Shown here: piece after piece, positions 16,977 to 25,431 of the stretch
Position numbering within the stretch: position 1 is the first letter of the stretch
Layout: every line of letters begins with the position of its first letter
Source: Bdellovibrio sp. KM01
Lineage (GTDB): Bacteria > Bdellovibrionota > Bdellovibrionia > Bdellovibrionales > Bdellovibrionaceae
Direction: 5' to 3'
NCBI RefSeq assembly: GCF_013752535.1
Contig: NZ_CP058348.1
Span: 1,302,001 to 1,366,000 of the forward strand
Length of the DNA stretch: 64,000 nt
The notes under the pieces: model-generated
The model's input: only the letters and a program-made list of their open reading frames with translations
The model's database searches: none
What the model was told of the DNA's origin: nothing
Program-made: the position numbers and the translations under genes

Positions 16977-18719
16977 TTAGACCTTTTGTTTTTTTAAGAA
17001 TGCCAGAATTTTTGGAAAGACTTCGATGTGGGCATACTGGCCCATGAAAGTATCTTGATGTCCATAACCTGGAACTTCGAAATACTCGACGGCGGCCTCG
17101 TTTCTGCCTTTCTTTAAAGCTTCATAGGTCATTTTGTTTGAGCCGGGAAAAATATTGTTCTCGGCTCCGCTGATAAATAGTGTCGGCGGCATGTCTCTTT
17201 TTTGACATTCTTGCAGATAGTTTTTCGACTTATCAAAAGAGACGGAAGCTTTCGCGAAAAGCATTTTTCGAATGTGTCGATAGTAGTGAAAGCTGGTACC
17301 ACCAAATAAGTCCACCAAGCGACGGTGAGTCGTTGGATGGATATTTCGATGAACGTAGGCCGCTGGATATCCCCAGCCCCACATGAAGCTGACCAAATGA
17401 CATGCGGGCTCTTTGCATTCATGACGAATCCCGCGCTCCATCCAGTAAAGCCATTTCCCAAATCCCGGTCCCGGGAAGTAAGCCATGCGCGGGCTGACGT
17501 AAGCATATCCAAAAACATACTCCAAAACTTCGGGCCCAAAGAGCATTTTGATAAATGCCTGCCAGCGAACTTTGGGGGTGAGGGACACGCTGTTTGAAAC
17601 GATACTGGAAATACCTGTGACGTGTCCACCGGCCAAGGAAGCCATGAATGAAATTGAACCGACGCAGTGACAGACCACGTGAATCTTTGTGTCTTCGCCG
17701 ACCTGTTTGCGGATAAATTCCACAGCAGTGGGGATGTCATTTTTAGCGATATCGTCGAGGTTATAGCGATGAGGGCCTAGATTATAAGTGAACCGACCGC
17801 TGCCTCGCCAATCCAGCGACCATACATCGGTAAAGCCATTGCTGTGGAGGTAGTTTACGAAGTTTTGATGCTCGGGCATGATGAACATATCTGTAGAGGT
17901 GGTCAGTCCATGCAGGAGGAGAACTATGTTTTTCGATTCTTTGACTTTAAAGCGCTGAACAGAAATCGTCAGGCCATCCGGAGTGTCTAACGGATAAAGA
18001 TTTTTCTCTCCCATAACCACACCTTGAGTGGTGTTCATAGGATAAATGTGTTCATTCCACCTTGCTGCGGTCGTGGTGAAAATAAATGGCGCATAGGACT
18101 GCCAAAGGTTTTTCGCAAAAACATTCAGAAACTTTACCATGGCCTCTTGCTCTGCGAGAGCTGAGGGAGCGTTACTTTTAAAGGTCGTCAATTGCTTGAT
18201 AAAGTCGCTGACTGAGATGCGCAGAATTCCCACGCCATTGACGTTCTTGGTTTCGCCTGGATTATAATCAGAGTGTCCTTCCCAGATATAATAATACAAT
18301 GTCGTTGTTTGCGACCACATCTCGAAGGAATCCTCTTTGATCACTTCCTTAAAACCAAAGAATGTCCAAGGTTTCCCCTGTTTGTCTTTCAGGAAAAGCG
18401 TGTAGTGCATTTCTTTTGCCGTGTCCCTGTCTGAACTTGCCTCGGGGCGTACGAAAAGATTGAACAGTCCTTTTTCAATGTTGAAATCAGTAATCGTACC
18501 CATGGCTCCGGCTTGCAGCTGGGGATCGGCAATAAAAGAATCCACATCTGAAACTTGAATTGTCAGGGTGAATTCAAACGGTACTCGAGGCGAGGACTCT
18601 TCCAGAGTTTCAAAGTCAGATTTTTTTAAAGGGTTTTGAGTTGAGAGAACGAATGGTTTGGCCATGAAATGGCCAGCCATTCTCTCGGTGAATTCGAGAG
18701 TGGTTTTTGAAAGAGTCAT
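16977..18719 (-). CDS. Alpha/beta hydrolase with Cys nucleophile and N-terminal extra domain
   Basis: 580 residues. The first about 220 residues form an unassigned domain (PFEFTLTIQVSDVDSF, MHYTLFLKDKQGKPWTFFG) seen in proteins linked to GMC oxidoreductases. The rest is an alpha/beta hydrolase: oxyanion block LLLHGLTTSTDMF at 267-279, nucleophile elbow CHCVGS at 350-355, where Cys352 stands in for Ser, and His in VPGYGHQDTFMG near the end. In bacteria such domains can be fused to GMC oxidoreductase; here they are separate. I chose ATG 18719 (AAAGGA 5 nt upstream) over GTG 18722. It is first in the three-gene operon. Confidence 0.8.
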   Translation of the reverse strand: MTLSKTTLEFTERMAGHFMAKPFVLSTQNPLKKSDFETLEESSPRVPFEFTLTIQVSDVDSFIADPQLQAGAMGTITDFNIEKGLFNLFVRPEASSDRDTAKEMHYTLFLKDKQGKPWTFFGFKEVIKEDSFEMWSQTTTLYYYIWEGHSDYNPGETKNVNGVGILRISVSDFIKQLTTFKSNAPSALAEQEAMVKFLNVFAKNLWQSYAPFIFTTTAARWNEHIYPMNTTQGVVMGEKNLYPLDTPDGLTISVQRFKVKESKNIVLLLHGLTTSTDMFIMPEHQNFVNYLHSNGFTDVWSLDWRGSGRFTYNLGPHRYNLDDIAKNDIPTAVEFIRKQVGEDTKIHVVCHCVGSISFMASLAGGHVTGISSIVSNSVSLTPKVRWQAFIKMLFGPEVLEYVFGYAYVSPRMAYFPGPGFGKWLYWMERGIRHECKEPACHLVSFMWGWGYPAAYVHRNIHPTTHRRLVDLFGGTSFHYYRHIRKMLFAKASVSFDKSKNYLQECQKRDMPPTLFISGAENNIFPGSNKMTYEALKKGRNEAAVEYFEVPGYGHQDTFMGQYAHIEVFPKILAFLKKQKV

Positions 18720-18878
18720 CACAATCCTTTGTTTATGTCAGAATAGGGGGATTGGAATTTTCAGTAAATCAACAAAAGCGAATGAGGACCAATGGGCGGT
18801 GGGCGAAAGTTGCAGGCAAAAGTACGCATCGGGGGCTAGAGAAAAGTCGGTGCTGTTTACCTACGGTTTTGTAAGAAA

Positions 18879-20150
18879 CTATACGGTGAGAGGAATTTTT
18901 ACGACGACCTTGGTGCCACGAGGGTGATGAGGCACAGCTTCTTCCTGCGAAGTGATTACAATGCTTCCACCCATCATCGTCAGATATTCTTTTACCAGCG
19001 GCATTCCGTAACCAGTGCCTTTTTCTCCGTGAGTTCCTTCACGTGTTGTGGCGGCATCCAAATGGAAAATCTTATTCAGTAGATTTTCGGGCATACCGAT
19101 TCCATAATCCTGAATCTCGATGACGGCCATTGATTCTGTGGAATACGCCCGTAAGTCAATGCGATCGCCTGGCAACGAAAACTTCACGGCGTTACTAAGG
19201 AGGTTCGCCAGGACGACGTTATTCAGAATCGTTTTTTCACTGTTGACGACCATTTTGTCGCGGCTTAAATCCAAAGCGATTTTGATTCCTTTTTGGGTCG
19301 CCAGAGCTTCTGATTTCTCCATGACTTCATTCAGCACAATCGCAATAGAGATTGGAGTTAGCGGCATGGATGCCTTGCCATCTTTAACCGATTTAAGGTG
19401 ACGAACTTGATGTAAGAGATTGTTGATGTCGCTGACCGCTCTCTCCATTTTATCCAGTTGTTGTGCCATAGGAGCTTCTTGTTCTTGGTCTTCGCGGGCT
19501 TTGATAAGGTTGTATGTCATTGACGACAAAGTGTTGGCGACATCATGTAAAAGCACGCGCAACAGGTTTTCCACGTCCCAATGCTTTTCCTGCAGTCTTT
19601 TGGTATATTTTTGCTCGCCTTTTAAATAGAGGTGAGTCGTGATGCCTGCGAACATCAAAAAGGTGCAGACGTTAAAACTTTTTTCAAAATCATAATCCCC
19701 ATAGGCTGCTATGATATTCACGCTGCCACCTTGAAGTTTTAAAATCCAGAACCACACCATGGTGGCAAAGACAATTGTGTACCCGATAAATGCGCCGGCG
19801 GTGCTTAACAGAACTCCAAAGCCGAAGGGAACGATTGCCAGCCAAAAGATCCCAGGTGCTGCGACTCCACCAGAGAGATAAAGCAGATATACCAAGACCG
19901 CTGTTGCGAGCAGACCGCAAGACAAAGCGGCGAGTCTATAGTTCTTGAAGCGATAAAGAATAATTGGGGGGACAAGGGCGGTTCCAATCCAAAATGAAAA
20001 TAAGCCAGGATTGTAGGTAGACACGCGATACTCGAAATTAAACTTGAAGAGGTAAATAGCGGACATAGCCAGGCTGACGAAATAAATCATCTTTAAATAA
20101 AACAGTCGCTTTTGCTGGGCTTCCTCAGCTGTCTCTTTAGGCTCGAACAT
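18879..20150 (-). CDS. Membrane histidine kinase
   Basis: 423 residues. The N-terminal part has about six transmembrane helices in the first 180 residues, with no large periplasmic domain, like 5TM/7TM-type sensors. The HisKA-type block LLRVLLHDVANTLSSM carries the phospho-His (H202). The HATPase_c domain shows N-box VVLANLLSNAVKFS, G1 box IQDYGIGMPENLL and G2 box GTGYGMPLVKEYL. No response regulator gene is next to it, so it is an orphan kinase. It is 156 nt upstream of the hydrolase operon on the same strand, so cotranscription is possible. Confidence 0.92.
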   Translation of the reverse strand: MFEPKETAEEAQQKRLFYLKMIYFVSLAMSAIYLFKFNFEYRVSTYNPGLFSFWIGTALVPPIILYRFKNYRLAALSCGLLATAVLVYLLYLSGGVAAPGIFWLAIVPFGFGVLLSTAGAFIGYTIVFATMVWFWILKLQGGSVNIIAAYGDYDFEKSFNVCTFLMFAGITTHLYLKGEQKYTKRLQEKHWDVENLLRVLLHDVANTLSSMTYNLIKAREDQEQEAPMAQQLDKMERAVSDINNLLHQVRHLKSVKDGKASMPLTPISIAIVLNEVMEKSEALATQKGIKIALDLSRDKMVVNSEKTILNNVVLANLLSNAVKFSLPGDRIDLRAYSTESMAVIEIQDYGIGMPENLLNKIFHLDAATTREGTHGEKGTGYGMPLVKEYLTMMGGSIVITSQEEAVPHHPRGTKVVVKIPLTV

Positions 20151-20467
20151 ACCGGATAGTTTCTACCTCTTGATTTGTTTACTTGTCGGCCTAAGTACAA
20201 ATGAACGGTAGGACACTACGCAAATGTAATAAACATACTAGACTTTACTACGGGGGCGCCTGTGTTCCCCTCTTACAATAGGCGTTAACATTATGAGAAT
20301 GTCTCCCGCCGCACAAATTTTACGAGATATTTTTAGCTTAATAAGCAACCTATGCGATCCTAGGCCGATTTCTTCGAATCTTGTCGATTGGTAAGTAAAC
20401 AAGGAGCTATTCTTCTTGCCCGGGAAAACCTTCCGTACTAAGCGTACCAAAAAAACAGGAGTATCCT
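20151..20467. other. Intergenic region between divergent genes
   Basis: 317 nt between the histidine kinase (minus) and a small exported protein (plus). I see no coding frame worth reporting. The decamer AAGTAAACAA occurs on the plus strand at 20393-20402 and in inverted orientation at 20176-20185, each close to one of the two divergent genes, which could be shared regulatory sites. Other weak GC-rich hairpins occur near 20250-20290. Confidence 0.4.
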
Positions 20468-20944
20468 ATGAAACTATTGATCGCATTGGCTTTGGCTTTT
20501 CCGATGTTTGCATTCGCATATGGCGAAAAATATCAAAATCGTTCTCAAAATCCATTCGTACCTGAAAAAGGTATCGTAACTGCAAAGCAAATTTGCGTTG
20601 ACGAAAAAAATGAAAAATTCCGCGTGTTCGTTCCTGCACACAAACAAGAGTTCTGCAAATCATACAAATGGGACCATTCAGACTCTCATTACCCGAAAAA
20701 AGTTTGCGTAGGTCGCACAGTTAAAGACATCCCAGCTCAAACTGTTTCTGTATCACCATTCTATCAACAACTTGTTTGCGTAAAATACGATCGCAAAGAT
20801 TCAACACGTCCAACGTGTGTAAAATCTGAAGTTCGCACTTTGCAATACCCAACAAGCTACATCCAATACACTTACGAAGCTGCTGACTGGCGCCAAGAGC
20901 GTCCGATTCGTGTTCAAGAAAAACAGATCGAAAGCTGCAAATAA
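20468..20944 (+). CDS. Small exported Cys-containing protein, unknown function
   Basis: 158 residues with a signal peptide (MKLLIALALAFPMFAFA). The mature part is basic and contains six Cys residues (ICVDEK, EFCKSY, KVCVG, LVCVK, TCVKSE, SCK), consistent with three disulfides in the periplasm or medium. I recognise no family. It has AGGAG shortly before the ATG and a strong terminator just after the stop, so it is monocistronic. Codon use looks typical of highly expressed genes here (frequent AAA, GTA, CCA). Confidence 0.75.
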   Translation: MKLLIALALAFPMFAFAYGEKYQNRSQNPFVPEKGIVTAKQICVDEKNEKFRVFVPAHKQEFCKSYKWDHSDSHYPKKVCVGRTVKDIPAQTVSVSPFYQQLVCVKYDRKDSTRPTCVKSEVRTLQYPTSYIQYTYEAADWRQERPIRVQEKQIESCK

Positions 20945-20949
20945 TAAGA

Positions 20950-20976
20950 AAGGGACCGACAAGGTCCCTTTTTTTT
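20950..20976. terminator. Terminator shared by convergent genes
   Basis: The stem AGGGACC/GGTCCCT (20951-20957 with 20963-20969) encloses GACAA and is followed by T8. It lies immediately after the exported-protein stop and next to the opposing SpoIIAA-like frame. Confidence 0.88.
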
Positions 20977-20977
20977 A

Positions 20978-21310
20978 TTAGTGAAGGACCCAGTCCCTGG
21001 CTTCTTCAAGTTGCGCAGGTTGAAAGACTTTGATTTCGGGTTTGAATAAAGGATCGATCGAGTCAGCAAGTACGCGAATCCATTTTTGATCAGCGACCAC
21101 CGCACATTTCTCCAGACGATTGAATAAGCTCCAATTTTTTAAACCGAACTGGATATCTTTCATCAGTGCGGAGATTTCCACGCCGTCAAGATTCTCGATG
21201 ACTTCAACTAAACGTATGCCTTTCCACTTTTCTAAGCGAGGTTGAATTTTTTCCGTGAAGGCCTCGAATTCTTCCCTGGTGACTTTTCCTGATACTTTAA
21301 ATTCGATGAA
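20978..21310 (-). pseudogene. SpoIIAA-like (STAS-fold) protein frame without a normal start codon
   Basis: The minus-strand open frame translates to a near-complete SpoIIAA-like domain: FIEFKVSGKVTREEFEAF, then KWKGIRLVEVIENL, FGLKNWSLFNRLEKCAVV, QKWIRVLADSIDP and a final LEEARDWVLH. Read upstream it stays open to 21391 but has no ATG, GTG or TTG before GTG 21181, which would remove the first half of the domain. So either the gene is degraded at its 5' end, uses a rare start (for example ATC), or a frameshift hides the start. It is head-to-head with the methyltransferase at 21459 and shares the terminator at 20950. Confidence 0.6.
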
Positions 21311-21458
21311 TTTCTGATTGTGGTCTTCGCGAGGGTGTTGAAATTTTCGAGCGGATTTGTTAAATTGGTAAGTGCAGTGGCGCTGCGGGCTTTAAAGTTC
21401 TTTTAGCTCTCCAAATTTATGCTCCTAACAGGTCAGGTAGACCTAACAAGGAGTATCT

Positions 21459-22142
21459 ATGTCTGAAAATCGAAAAAATGCGCATAACGTTCAAGATGGT
21501 TACGACATCTGGGCCGCTCATTACGATCATTATCCCAATCCAACGGTGGCCACTGACGAAATGGGATTTCCAAACTTTTGGTGTCATCACTCTGGTAAGA
21601 AGGTGCTTGAGATTGGATGTGGAACAGGCCGACATACCAAGAAATGGTTAGAGGCTGGCAACTCAGTCACAGCGATCGATATCTCTCCAAAAATGCTTGC
21701 TGTCGCTCGCGGTAAAATACCATCTTCCCAGGTTAATTTTGTTGAGGGAGACTTCTTGCTTCAAAAAGATCTGCCTCATGATTTTGATATCTTGGTGGAA
21801 AGCCTGATGCTGGAACATATACAGGACCTCAGTGCATTTTTTAAGCAGTGTGTGTCTGTTTTAAAAACCGGTGGCGATCTTTATTTATCTGAGATTCATC
21901 CAGAACGAACGCAGGCTGGAATCGGAGCTCATTTTAAAGTTCAAGATTCCGAAATGGAAATTCATTTGGTGAGTTTCGCACATACTGAAAACGAAATTGT
22001 AAGTTGGGGAGATAAGACAGGATTCAAATTAGTAAACAGCAAAGATCTATTGGGTGATAAGAAACTCTCCGAATTAAATCCTAAATGGGAAAGACACATG
22101 AATCGTCCCATGGTGAGGATATGGCACTTTGTTAAGCGATAG
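21459..22142 (+). CDS. Class I SAM-dependent methyltransferase
   Basis: 227 residues. SAM motif I is KVLEIGCGTGRHTKKWLEAG, followed by the acidic loop VTAIDISPKMLAVARGK and motif IV DILVESLMLEHIQDLSAFF. The Methyltransf_11-type fold is clear. The N-terminal YDIWAAHYDHYPNP is typical of a UbiE/SmtA-like small-molecule or lipid methyltransferase, but the substrate cannot be named. AAGGAG lies about 9 nt before the ATG. A short direct repeat CCTAACA (21424 and 21442) and an inverted pentamer AGGTC/GACCT occur just upstream of the start. Confidence 0.9.
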   Translation: MSENRKNAHNVQDGYDIWAAHYDHYPNPTVATDEMGFPNFWCHHSGKKVLEIGCGTGRHTKKWLEAGNSVTAIDISPKMLAVARGKIPSSQVNFVEGDFLLQKDLPHDFDILVESLMLEHIQDLSAFFKQCVSVLKTGGDLYLSEIHPERTQAGIGAHFKVQDSEMEIHLVSFAHTENEIVSWGDKTGFKLVNSKDLLGDKKLSELNPKWERHMNRPMVRIWHFVKR

Positions 22143-22253
22143 TTTAATAGGACATTCTCTAATCATCGTTTAAAGCGAATATCTTGATTAAAATTATCGA
22201 TTATTTCGATCAGTGCACTGCTGATAGTCTTTTTCCAGTGAAAGGAAGAGATT

Positions 22254-22511
22254 ATGAAATGCCCACATTGCAAAGATAAAGATCTCGTCATGAGTGAACG
22301 CAAAGGTGTTGAAATTGATTATTGTCCCGAATGCCGTGGCATCTGGTTGGATAAAGGGGAGCTGGATAAAATTTTAGAAAGATCGCAGAAAGAAGAAATG
22401 AGCTCTGCAAATCCTCCACAGGATTTTTATTCCAATCCCTCGCACGGTGGAAATTACAGTCACAAACCCTATAAGAAAAGAAAATCTTTTTTCGAAGAGT
22501 TGTTTGATTAG
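22254..22511 (+). CDS. TFIIB-type zinc-ribbon protein
   Basis: 85 residues: MKCPHCKDKDLVM and DYCPECRGIWLDKGELDKIL form the zf-TFIIB pair of CxxC knuckles with the typical GIWLDxGEL helix. These small proteins are common in bacteria and have no defined role. The C-terminal tail is basic and Ser/Asn-rich. AAGGAAGAG lies before the ATG. A modest hairpin (22522-22540) follows. Confidence 0.92.
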   Translation: MKCPHCKDKDLVMSERKGVEIDYCPECRGIWLDKGELDKILERSQKEEMSSANPPQDFYSNPSHGGNYSHKPYKKRKSFFEELFD

Positions 22512-22521
22512 CTTTCAAAAG

Positions 22522-22540
22522 AGCGCTCCTGAGGGGCGCT
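22522..22540 (+). terminator. Possible weak terminator after zinc-ribbon gene
   Basis: An 8-bp stem (22522-22529 with 22533-22540) has a 3-nt loop; the T tract behind it is short, so strength is doubtful. Confidence 0.4.
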
Positions 22541-22711
22541 TTGAACTGTTCCCATAAGAGTTTTCAGAGTGAGTTACTGATTGCTGGTTCGTAGACCAAA
22601 TCGACTGTTTCCTAAGTGTTAATGGGGAAACTACTGAGCAAGAGGTCTCGTTTTGACCATCGTTAAATGTCGGATGCTGAGTTCCTTTTTGTATCTGATA
22701 TTCTGAATCAG

Positions 22712-24820
22712 ATGAAATTCAGAACGTTTGCGATTCCATTTTTTTTGTTATCTGTGTTTACAGCTGTAAACGCTCGCGCCGATGAAAGTTGGACGGGTGT
22801 CACTAAAACACCGGGCGACTATACCTCGGCGGGAGTCGTCACTATCACGGGTGCCGTGACTCTGAATCCCGGCACCTATATCTTTACCTCATTGATCGTC
22901 AATTCCACTCTTACAATCAATGGCGACACGACCAACAACTCCGGCGTTATCATTACTTCACCGACCCTAACTGTGGGCGCCAGTGGAAGTATCAATGCCA
23001 ATGCCAAGGGCTATGCCGGGAATGCTGGCATCGGCAAAGGTTCCGAATCGATGGGTGGTTGTCACGGTGGCTTCGGCGGCTGGGGCGGGACTCTGGGGGA
23101 GTTTTGCACTCCTTATGCGGCAACTCTCACGCCGACAACTTTAGGTTCCGGTGGAGGTATTGGTGGTTCCAATACTCCGGGTGCGGGCGGGGGAGCGATC
23201 AAGCTTGAAGTTTCAGGGACGTTGACTGTGACTGGAAGTATCACCGCCAATGGTGGTGCATCTTCTGGCTCGTCGGGCGCTACGAAGGCCGGAGGTGGTG
23301 CTGGTGGAAGTATTTGGATTGTGGCCGGCACCATCACTGGAGCAGGTCCGATCAGGGCCAACGGGGGAAATGGAACTTCTGGTTATTCTGGAGGCGGTGG
23401 TGGAGGCGCAATCTTAGTCTCATACGTCACAAGCACATATTCCGGAACCATTTCCGCGGTGGGTGGAACTGGAGGTGGCAGTTATAACGGTTACTCTGGA
23501 TCGGCCTTATTAGTCGACTCATTGAACAACGATCTTTATGTAAATAGCATGGCGATGGTTGCAAACGGAACCTACTCCTTTCATGACATTACAATTGCCT
23601 CCACTGGAGGAATTACAGCTCAAGGCCTGGGCTCCAAAGCCAATAATGGAACTGGTAAAGGACTTTGTAACACCACTGTATGTGCGGGGGGAAGTTACGG
23701 GGGGCGCGGTGGGGGAGCTGGATCTGGTTTAACTCAGATAAATAGTTCTGCAGTCTATGGTTCAACGATTGAGCCCACGGACACGGGATCTGGTGCGGGA
23801 GTTTCCGGAAGCTATTCTGTCGGCGGTGAGGGCGGTGGTGCCATTAAACTTGTCGCTACTGGAACGATTACCATCAATGGACCGATTGATGCTGATGGTA
23901 TGCCTGGGCAAATCAGTGCTGGTACAGCAGACCCGGGCGGAGGTTCCGGAGGCAGTGTTTGGATTGTGGCCGGCAACGTCGCCGGTAATTCAACTGTGCA
24001 AGCTGTCGGCGGAACGGGCGAGGGCGGAGCTGGTGGTGGTGGAAGAATCGCAATCCATTATTCTGGCACACTAAGTTCGTCGCTGACTTACGATGTGTCT
24101 GTCGGGGGCGGAACCTTCACTCAGAATTCGACGGTGGGTTCAGTGGCGATTGTCGATACCACAAATAACAATCTTTATTTCCCGGTGACGTCCTCAATAA
24201 CCAGTGGAACGTATACCTACAACAATATAACCATCGCTGCTTCAGTCAAAGTGTCTGCGAATGATGGACCTTTAACCGGAGCCGGTGACAGGCCTGGCGG
24301 CAGTGCTGCGACAACAAGTGGTGGTGGCGGTGGTGGTCACGGTGGCGCCGGAGCTGCGGGTACTGGCGGAGCGGGTGGAGCCACGATCGGAACCAACCTT
24401 GAGCCGATCACCTCTGGATCTGGTGGTGGTACTAATACCGCTGGGCGTGGCTTTGGAGGTAATGGTGGTGGAGTTTTACGTCTGATCATCGCGAATAACC
24501 TGACTATTGGTACGGGCGGAAATCTAAATGCGGATGGCGGTCCCTTCGTCGTGCAATATGGTGGTGGCGGTTCGGGTGGAAGTATTTGGATCACAGCAAA
24601 AAACATTTCTTCAGTCACAACCGGTATTACTGCAAAAGGTGGTAATGGAGATTCCAGCGTCGGTGGTGGAGGCGGTGGTGGTCGTATTGCCGTTTACTGT
24701 TCTGGGTCTTACTCGGGTACACTGAGTGTGGCAGGCGGCACAGGAAAAAATCCCGCAGGTTCAGCCGGAACAACCTATGTCAAATGCACCGGTTCCCCTT
24801 GGTTTTTCCGCGGCTACTAA
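22712..24820 (+). CDS. Large exported Gly-rich repeat protein (adhesin-like)
   Basis: About 702 residues. The signal peptide MKFRTFAIPFFLLSVFTAVNARA sets the start at 22712; ATG 22667 would bury it. The mature chain is Gly/Ser/Thr/Asn-rich and built of three divergent repeats of about 200-230 residues. Each contains a GGGAIKL or GGGVLRL strand, then a GTLTVTGSITANGG-type stretch, then GGSGGSIWIVAG or close, then GGGGGGRIAI or close. This recalls beta-helical, adhesin-like or polymorphic membrane proteins. No cell-wall anchor or autotransporter domain is seen. Family is not recognised. It is monocistronic. Confidence 0.72.
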   Translation: MKFRTFAIPFFLLSVFTAVNARADESWTGVTKTPGDYTSAGVVTITGAVTLNPGTYIFTSLIVNSTLTINGDTTNNSGVIITSPTLTVGASGSINANAKGYAGNAGIGKGSESMGGCHGGFGGWGGTLGEFCTPYAATLTPTTLGSGGGIGGSNTPGAGGGAIKLEVSGTLTVTGSITANGGASSGSSGATKAGGGAGGSIWIVAGTITGAGPIRANGGNGTSGYSGGGGGGAILVSYVTSTYSGTISAVGGTGGGSYNGYSGSALLVDSLNNDLYVNSMAMVANGTYSFHDITIASTGGITAQGLGSKANNGTGKGLCNTTVCAGGSYGGRGGGAGSGLTQINSSAVYGSTIEPTDTGSGAGVSGSYSVGGEGGGAIKLVATGTITINGPIDADGMPGQISAGTADPGGGSGGSVWIVAGNVAGNSTVQAVGGTGEGGAGGGGRIAIHYSGTLSSSLTYDVSVGGGTFTQNSTVGSVAIVDTTNNNLYFPVTSSITSGTYTYNNITIAASVKVSANDGPLTGAGDRPGGSAATTSGGGGGGHGGAGAAGTGGAGGATIGTNLEPITSGSGGGTNTAGRGFGGNGGGVLRLIIANNLTIGTGGNLNADGGPFVVQYGGGGSGGSIWITAKNISSVTTGITAKGGNGDSSVGGGGGGGRIAVYCSGSYSGTLSVAGGTGKNPAGSAGTTYVKCTGSPWFFRGY

Positions 24821-24903
24821 AAACTTAGTTTTTTTGCAGTCCTTATCAGGAAGTTTTGATTTGCATTCTAAATCCTCCTTCAATGAGTTCATAAGGGGGA
24901 AAG

Positions 24904-25374
24904 ATGCTTAAATTATTTATTGCTCTTGGCTTGATGATTCCAGTTTATTCTTTTGCCGCTGATGAGGCGGATCATGTGATGATGACACCGGACCAGATGA
25001 AGTGGGTAGAGGCGCCACCGTCATTACCTAAAGGTGCCAAAGTGGCGATCATGTATGGTGATCCCTCGGTGGCCGGCCCATTCGGCATGCGTTTAAAGAT
25101 GCCGGCAAAGTATATGATTCCACCGCATTTCCATCCGCAGGATGAGAATGTCACGGTTATCTCTGGGAAATTTTGGATGGGGACTGGTGATGATGCGAAG
25201 GCCAAGATGATGAAGCTTCCGCCAGGAAGTTTTGCGCGCATGAATGCGGGCACACATCACTTTGCTCGGGGTGATGGTGCCGTGGTGCAGATCAACGGCA
25301 TTGGGCCTTGGGGGATTACTTATATCAACCCCGCAGACGATCCACGTAAAACAAAGGATCTGACTCAACGTTAA
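24904..25374 (+). CDS. Exported cupin-domain protein
   Basis: 156 residues with a signal peptide (MLKLFIALGLMIPVYSFA). The mature part is a single cupin: motif 1 PPHFHPQDENVTVISGKFWMG (His/His/Glu-type metal ligands) and motif 2 MNAGTHHFARGDGAVVQING. The type occurs in secreted small cupins of unknown substrate; it could bind a metal in the periplasm. AAGGGGG lies before the ATG, and a strong hairpin ends the transcript. Confidence 0.85.
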   Translation: MLKLFIALGLMIPVYSFAADEADHVMMTPDQMKWVEAPPSLPKGAKVAIMYGDPSVAGPFGMRLKMPAKYMIPPHFHPQDENVTVISGKFWMGTGDDAKAKMMKLPPGSFARMNAGTHHFARGDGAVVQINGIGPWGITYINPADDPRKTKDLTQR

Positions 25375-25380
25375 AGCAAA

Positions 25381-25410
25381 AAAAAGGGTCTCGTGAAGAG
25401 ACCCTTTTTA
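25381..25410. terminator. Bidirectional terminator between cupin gene and mdh
   Basis: The stem GGGTCTC/GAGACCC (25386-25392 with 25398-25404) has a GTGAA loop and is flanked by A5 and T5. Confidence 0.9.
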
Positions 25411-25431
25411 ATTCAAAATGTGAATTTAGAA

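Noticed and set aside
17129-17740. 203-residue frame on the same strand as the hydrolase
   Set aside because: Out-of-frame within the hydrolase gene; the hydrolase frame carries the catalytic motifs.
22712-24820. DNA repeats or CRISPR array
   Set aside because: The Gly-rich stretches give repeated GGTGG-like DNA but units are long, diverged and coding; no spacer pattern.
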